Origin: Ruminococcus flavefaciens
GTDB taxonomy: Bacteria; Bacillota; Clostridia; Oscillospirales; Ruminococcaceae
Length of the DNA stretch: 9,268 nt
Direction: 5' to 3'
Assembly (NCBI GenBank): GCA_004554385.1
Contig: SFMO01000007.1
Span: forward strand, 1 to 9,268
Position 1 is the stretch's first letter. Each line of letters starts with the position of its first letter. The notes below the pieces were generated by a model that saw only the letters and a program-made list of their open reading frames with translations, was not told the DNA's origin and searched no databases. This document shows positions 6,783-9,268 of this stretch, piece after piece. The translations under genes and the position numbers were made by a program.

Positions 6783-6882
6783 ATGATACAGCGGCAAGCC
6801 GCCGCCTTTTTCGCGTCAGAGTTTCCTGTATGTGATATTTTTTCTCCGCGGTCATTGTTGTTTCCGACTATGATATTATAAT
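6783..6882 (+). repeat. Dispersed hairpin-plus-promoter module, copy A
   Basis: Order on the plus strand: ATGATACA (6783-6790), GC hairpin GCGGC/GCCGC (6791-6795 with 6798-6802 or 6801-6805), CTTTTTCGCG (6806-6815), a 25-nt spacer, TTTCTCCGCG (6841-6850), then TTGTTG (6855-6860), 16 nt, and TATAAT (6877-6882). The same elements in the same order and near-equal spacing occur on the minus strand at 9107-9004. With loop 6796-6800 the hairpin is followed by CTTTTT, a terminator-like arrangement. The promoter end points toward the lipoprotein gene. Confidence 0.7.
6855..6882 (+). promoter_or_regulatory. Possible second plus-strand promoter carried by copy A
   Basis: TTGTTG (6855-6860), 16-nt spacer, consensus TATAAT (6877-6882). 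It would give a long leader to the lipoprotein gene starting near 6889. It overlaps the minus-strand -10 (6880-6875) through the self-complementary ATTATAAT (6875-6882), so the two directions may compete. Confidence 0.4.
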
Positions 6883-6903
6883 ACCACTTTAATTTTTAAA
6901 AAG
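6875..6903 (-). promoter_or_regulatory. Promoter candidate for the five-gene operon
   Basis: On the minus strand a consensus -10 TATAAT (6880-6875) lies about 115 nt before the permease ATG. The -35 position (6903-6898, CTTTTT) is poor, as expected for a promoter that needs an activator. It is the best -10 on this strand between the permease start and the divergent lipoprotein promoter. Start of transcription would be near 6868. Confidence 0.55.
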
Positions 6904-6911
6904 TCTTTAAA
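6895..6911 (-). promoter_or_regulatory. Direct repeat TTTAAA-N5-TTTAAA, candidate response-regulator site
   Basis: TTTAAA at 6911-6906 and at 6900-6895, an 11-bp period, with the proximal copy lying over the weak -35 of the operon promoter. OmpR/PhoB-family regulators typically bind direct half-sites spaced 10-11 bp next to or over the -35. The region is AT-rich and TTTAAA is palindromic, so chance is a real alternative. Confidence 0.3.
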
Positions 6912-6955
6912 TTTTACAGAAAAATGAAAAATTGACGAAAATCGCAATAAGTGTG

Positions 6956-6984
6956 GTGACAACCGGCAGAATATGTGATATAAT
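6956..6984 (+). promoter_or_regulatory. Main promoter of the lipoprotein gene
   Basis: GTGACA (6956-6961, five of six to TTGACA), an exact 17-nt spacer, and TATAAT (6979-6984) preceded by TG one base before (6976-6977), a full extended -10. Predicted start near 6991, giving a leader of about 76 nt. This is the strongest promoter in the window. Confidence 0.82.
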
Positions 6985-7019
6985 AATTGTTGAACAGACA
7001 TCTGTCAGCTTGAATACGG

Positions 7020-7037
7020 CGTAAAACGTCGTAAAAC
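7020..7037 (+). repeat. CGTAAAAC direct repeat in the lipoprotein leader
   Basis: CGTAAAAC at 7020-7027 and 7030-7037, a 10-bp (one helical turn) period, just downstream of the predicted transcription start. It could be a protein binding site; nothing else supports this. Confidence 0.3.
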
Positions 7038-7054
7038 TATGATATTCTCATTAC

Positions 7055-7059
7055 GGAGG
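7055..7059 (+). promoter_or_regulatory. Ribosome binding site that sets the lipoprotein start
   Basis: GGAGG ends only 1 nt before the ATG at 7061 but 7 nt before the ATG at 7067, so 7067 is the working start. Confidence 0.8.
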
Positions 7060-7066
7060 CATGATC

Positions 7067-8359
7067 ATGAAAAAACTCGTGGCTTTACTTTGCATTACCG
7101 CACTTTTCTGCGGATGTTCATCAAATAATAAAAACAGCAGCTCACAGCCGGGCGCTTCTTCAGGCAATTCGGGAACAACATCTGCGACCGAGGCTGATAC
7201 AGGAAGCGGAACTGAAGAGGGGACAACTGAAAACAATGCTCCCACAGACCCTAATATCGAGAGCGATCCCTCGGAGATGCCTGTAAACGGTGAACAGACC
7301 GATATGAGCAATGTCTCCAACGTGAGCTGGGACAAGATATACCGTTCAGAGCTTGAGGAATTCAAGAAATCAAAGGACTTCGGCGACACCGCACGTTTTA
7401 CCGTGTATGACATCAACGATGACCTCGTTCCAGAGCTGATAATCTCCTTCGGTGAGCTTGGAAACAAGACCTTCCTTGTAAGAACTCTCAACGACAGCGT
7501 CTATACTGCATTCGATCCTATTACCAACTGCGACCAGCTTTCATATGTCATGGACCGCAGTCTGCTCACCGCAGTACGCTACCATGATGACATACAGGTA
7601 CAGAACGTTCAGCTCTACCGCATAAAGAGCGGTGTCATGGCAAATGTCGGCTCGTTCCAGCGTTCAAATACAGCTGCAAAGGTTGACGGTGTCCCTGTTA
7701 CTGATGACAAGTTCGATGAGGAGTACAATCACTATATCTCAGGCTTTATCAAGAGCATGGGACTTGACTTCGGATTTGATGACGAGACTATCGATGCTGC
7801 ACTGGGTGATGCTTCCGACTGGAAAGAGGGCTATGAAGCCGTACTCAACGATTATCTGAAGTATAAGAAGCAGTATGACGACAACCACTTCTCGCTCTAT
7901 GACCTCAACGGCGATGATATTCCCGAGCTCTTTGTATCAGGCGGATATCACTACGCTCCCTATGTAGATGTCTACTCGTGGAACGGCTGTGCAGTTCCTG
8001 TCGGTACATTCGGTACAGACGGTACTATCGGCTTTGACCCGGATAATAAGGAGCTTATCTCCAGTGTCGATAACCCAAGCTACACCGCAGGAAGCGTTTA
8101 TTCCTTCGATTCTGAGGGCAATTACAAGTTCACTGAGATATTCAGCTACGGAAATACCGAAAACAGCAAGCAGCAGGACGCCAATGCCGAGGTAATATAC
8201 AAGGTCAACGGCGAGCTTACAGACAAGAGCAGCTATGAAAGTCAGGTAAAGGAGCACATTAAGAAGTCCTTCTATGTTCTCGGACAGGACAATGACCTTA
8301 CCGCAGATACCATAAAGAGCGTATCACAGGGCAAATACAAGGAAGCTGCAAAAAAATAA
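7067..8359 (+). CDS. Secreted lipoprotein with two D-x-N-x-D / P-E-L modules, function unknown
   Basis: A 430-residue predicted lipoprotein, not recognised as a named family. Seen: signal peptide 1-16 (M-K-K-L-V-A-L-L ... F-C-G) with lipobox Cys17; a low-complexity Ser/Thr/Gly/Glu/Asn linker at about 18-85; then two related modules. Module 1 has F-T-V-Y-D-I-N-D-D-L-V-P-E-L-I at 111-125, module 2 F-S-L-Y-D-L-N-G-D-D-I-P-E-L-F at 275-289. Each is preceded by a helical W-x-x-x-Y-x-x-x-L stretch and followed by beta-rich sequence. D-x-N-x-D-x-x-x-E resembles Ca-binding loops of EF-hand, dockerin and FG-GAP type, so metal-stabilised surface modules are plausible but unproven. It has its own promoter and terminator and is monocistronic. 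It is divergent from the five-gene operon and shares its regulatory region, which is the only hint of a link. Confidence 0.85.
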   Translation: MKKLVALLCITALFCGCSSNNKNSSSQPGASSGNSGTTSATEADTGSGTEEGTTENNAPTDPNIESDPSEMPVNGEQTDMSNVSNVSWDKIYRSELEEFKKSKDFGDTARFTVYDINDDLVPELIISFGELGNKTFLVRTLNDSVYTAFDPITNCDQLSYVMDRSLLTAVRYHDDIQVQNVQLYRIKSGVMANVGSFQRSNTAAKVDGVPVTDDKFDEEYNHYISGFIKSMGLDFGFDDETIDAALGDASDWKEGYEAVLNDYLKYKKQYDDNHFSLYDLNGDDIPELFVSGGYHYAPYVDVYSWNGCAVPVGTFGTDGTIGFDPDNKELISSVDNPSYTAGSVYSFDSEGNYKFTEIFSYGNTENSKQQDANAEVIYKVNGELTDKSSYESQVKEHIKKSFYVLGQDNDLTADTIKSVSQGKYKEAAKK

Positions 8360-8372
8360 CCGAAAAACATCA

Positions 8373-8412
8373 ACAGCCATAAAGGAGATCTTCTCCCTTA
8401 TGGCTGTTTTTT
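8373..8412 (+). terminator. Rho-independent terminator of the lipoprotein gene
   Basis: Arms ACAGCCATAAAGGAGA (8373-8388) and TCTCCCTTATGGCTGT (8392-8407) pair over 16 positions with one A-C mismatch around a 3-nt loop (8389-8391), followed by T at 8407-8412. It starts 13 bp after the stop. The T run abuts the stop of the convergent acetyltransferase gene (8413-8411). In the minus direction the stem is followed by a displaced GTTTTT, so it may also stop that transcript, less efficiently. Confidence 0.9.
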
Positions 8413-8962
8413 ATTGGTCAACGAATTCCATAGTGAAAAGCCTTGAGAGTATGCTGCCTGCATAGCCCTTCATAAGTGCCTCGTATTCATGTGCCTTAAC
8501 ATCGCCGCCTGTGCCGAGTATCTCATAGATAACGCTGCCTTCCCTGAGCTTTCTGTGGAGCTCTTCAAAGCCGTTTCGGAGATAAAATCTTCTGCGTCCC
8601 ACACGCTCTGAGTAGTTCTCGGCATTCTTGTCAAGTTCCTCAATGGCGAGGAAAAGCCTTTGTCCCTTGTAGAGCTGCTGTGCAGACTTCAGAATGGCGC
8701 TGCCGATGCCTTTTCCGCGGTATTCCTCGGATACGGCAAGATAGAAGATATAGGAAAGGTCGCGGCGGCTGACGATATACAGCATTCCTGCCCACTTTCC
8801 GTCACAGCTTACCGACCAGAAATCCACACCTTTTTTCTTGGCTTTCAGCACAAGCATAAGGAATGGGGCACGTTCATCGTCAGGAAAGGCACGCATATAC
8901 AGCTGTTTGACTTTGCGGAAATCAGCATTTCCCGGTCTTAATCTGGTGAAGTTGAGTTTCAT
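8411..8962 (-). CDS. GNAT-family N-acetyltransferase
   Basis: A 183-residue cytoplasmic acetyl-CoA-dependent acetyltransferase. Seen: N-terminal strand and helix with F-x-K-V-K-x-L-Y-x-x-A-F-P at 15-27; the core strand L-S-Y-I-F-Y-L-A-V at 69-77; motif A Y-R-G-K-G-I-G at 81-87, the acetyl-CoA pyrophosphate loop; and the motif-B-like R-R-F-Y-L-R-N-G-F at 124-132. Residues beyond about 150 form an extra tail of some 30 residues. The length is at the upper end for single-domain GNATs. The acceptor substrate cannot be inferred. AAAGGAG (8971-8977) lies 8 nt before the ATG. Transcribed alone from the promoter at 9004-9032, convergent with the lipoprotein gene, and its stop touches the shared terminator. 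Confidence 0.9.
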   Translation of the reverse strand: MKLNFTRLRPGNADFRKVKQLYMRAFPDDERAPFLMLVLKAKKKGVDFWSVSCDGKWAGMLYIVSRRDLSYIFYLAVSEEYRGKGIGSAILKSAQQLYKGQRLFLAIEELDKNAENYSERVGRRRFYLRNGFEELHRKLREGSVIYEILGTGGDVKAHEYEALMKGYAGSILSRLFTMEFVDQ

Positions 8963-8995
8963 GGTTATATCTCCTTTCTGCGGCGTTTATTTGAT

Positions 8996-9010
8996 ATACA
9001 ACTATTGTAT
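8996..9010. promoter_or_regulatory. Inverted repeat ATACAA-CTA-TTGTAT over the acetyltransferase -10
   Basis: Perfect 6-bp arms (8996-9001 and 9005-9010) with a 3-bp centre, covering the -10 box and the predicted transcription start near 8997. This is the expected place for a repressor operator. Part of the right arm is the -10 sequence itself, so the symmetry may be partly incidental. Confidence 0.3.
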
Positions 9011-9032
9011 CATAAAAAATGAAAAATAGCAA
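9004..9032 (-). promoter_or_regulatory. Promoter of the acetyltransferase gene
   Basis: Minus strand: TTGCTA (9032-9027), a 17-nt spacer, then extended -10 TGATACAAT with TACAAT at 9009-9004. Predicted start near 8997, leader about 35 nt. The promoter forms the downstream end of repeat copy B. Confidence 0.7.
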
Positions 9033-9107
9033 CAGACGCGGAGAAAGATATGTCGTTTTTTTATCTTAAGCGCGAAAACGGGGGCGGCGGCTCGCCGCTT
9101 GTATCAT
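9004..9107 (-). repeat. Dispersed hairpin-plus-promoter module, copy B
   Basis: Read on the minus strand: ATGATACAA (9107-9099), GC hairpin GCGGCG/CGCCGC (9098-9093 with 9089-9084), TTTTCGCG (9078-9071), a 24-nt spacer, TTTCTCCGCG (9046-9037), then the TTGCTA...TACAAT promoter. Order and spacing match copy A at 6783-6882. The main differences are three extra bases after the hairpin and a longer T-rich promoter spacer. Confidence 0.7.
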
Positions 9108-9135
9108 TAAAAATGAAAAACAGCAAGGTCCGCGG
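9099..9135 (-). repeat. Partial copy C: tandem duplicate of the promoter end, 94-bp period
   Basis: The 28 bp at 9099-9126 match 9005-9032 with two mismatches at an offset of exactly 94 bp, and both are followed by CGCGG at the same distance (9131-9135, 9037-9041). As a promoter, copy C carries TTGCTG and a weakened -10, TACAAG, so it is probably less active. CCGCGG at its outer end also matches copy A (6846-6851). Confidence 0.7.
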
Positions 9136-9268
9136 TTAAAAAGCTGCGTGCTTGATTTGGTAGGACAACTTTTGTAAATAATTAATAAATTATGTACGCG
9201 CAGACACTGAAATATTACTGCTTGTAATGCAATTCATACAAAATACATTTGATTATACGGATAAAAAC
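9136..9268. other. Right edge without a supportable gene
   Basis: AT-rich sequence with no convincing open frame, RNA gene or promoter. A small ATTAC/GTAAT inverted repeat (9214-9218, 9224-9228) is within chance. Probably the intergenic space before a gene outside the window. Confidence 0.5.

Noticed and set aside
6760..6855. A 32-residue N-terminal extension of the permease or a leader peptide
   Set aside because: The ATG at 6855 has no good ribosome site and lies within about 13 nt of the predicted transcription start, while ATG 6759 has AAGGAG at ideal spacing.
6991..7066. Riboswitch in the lipoprotein leader
   Set aside because: Only about 76 nt with one small stem (ACAGA/TCTGT) and a direct repeat; no recognised aptamer or expression platform.
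7061..7066. Lipoprotein start at the ATG at 7061
   Set aside because: GGAGG would be only 1 nt away; ATG 7067 has a 7-nt spacing and gives the cleaner M-K-K signal peptide.
7051..7491. Minus-strand open frame opposite the lipoprotein gene
   Set aside because: Ser/Pro/Val-rich shadow of the low-complexity linker, no promoter or ribosome site on that strand.

Overview
The window reads like a chromosomal segment of a low-to-moderate GC Gram-positive anaerobe of the Clostridia, most like Ruminococcus or a related Oscillospiraceae genus. This is inferred from strong AGGAGG-type ribosome sites in front of nearly every gene, TTGACA/TATAAT promoters with extended -10 boxes, two lipobox lipoproteins (one with a long Ser/Thr/Gly/Glu linker) and the style of the FtsX-type ABC and two-component genes. 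No rRNA, tRNA or CRISPR is visible, so the genus is an inference.

Layout. Positions 1-137 are the right end of an IS3-family insertion sequence: the last 16 codons of the transposase, a hairpin, and the terminal inverted repeat. From 6759 down to 157, on the minus strand, runs one tightly packed five-gene operon: an eight-segment FtsX-type ABC permease, its ATPase, a lipid-anchored C45/AAT-type Ntn amidohydrolase, an OmpR-family response regulator and a membrane histidine kinase. Junctions are +13 bp, +10 bp, an intergenic 26 bp (or an ATGA overlap, depending on the start chosen), and an ATGA overlap. The spacing implies one transcript and one function. The most economical model is an envelope stress or small-molecule response unit: the kinase senses a ligand, the regulator probably controls the operon, the surface hydrolase acts on an amide-bonded substrate outside the cell, and the ABC protein moves or mechanically transmits at the membrane. 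The substrate cannot be read from the sequence.

A 307-bp divergent region (6760-7066) separates this operon from a plus-strand lipoprotein gene (7067-8359) carrying two copies of a D-x-N-x-D-x-x-P-E-L module. It has its own strong promoter (6956-6984). A hairpin terminator at 8373-8412 ends it and abuts a convergent GNAT acetyltransferase gene (8411-8962, minus), which has its own promoter at 9004-9032. The remaining right edge (9136-9268) holds no gene that can be supported.

The least expected structure is non-coding. A module of about 95 bp (GC-rich hairpin, TTTTCGCG, about 24 nt, TTTCTCCGCG, then a promoter ending in ATGATA-N-AT) occurs upstream of the permease operon (6783-6882, plus orientation) and again upstream of the acetyltransferase (9107-9004, minus orientation), where its promoter end is also repeated in tandem with a 94-bp period. 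It looks like a dispersed terminator-plus-promoter cassette. Separately, the IS at the left edge appears to have split the terminator of the five-gene operon: the stretch kept beside the kinase stop matches 13 bases of the 3' arm of the terminator at 8373-8412.
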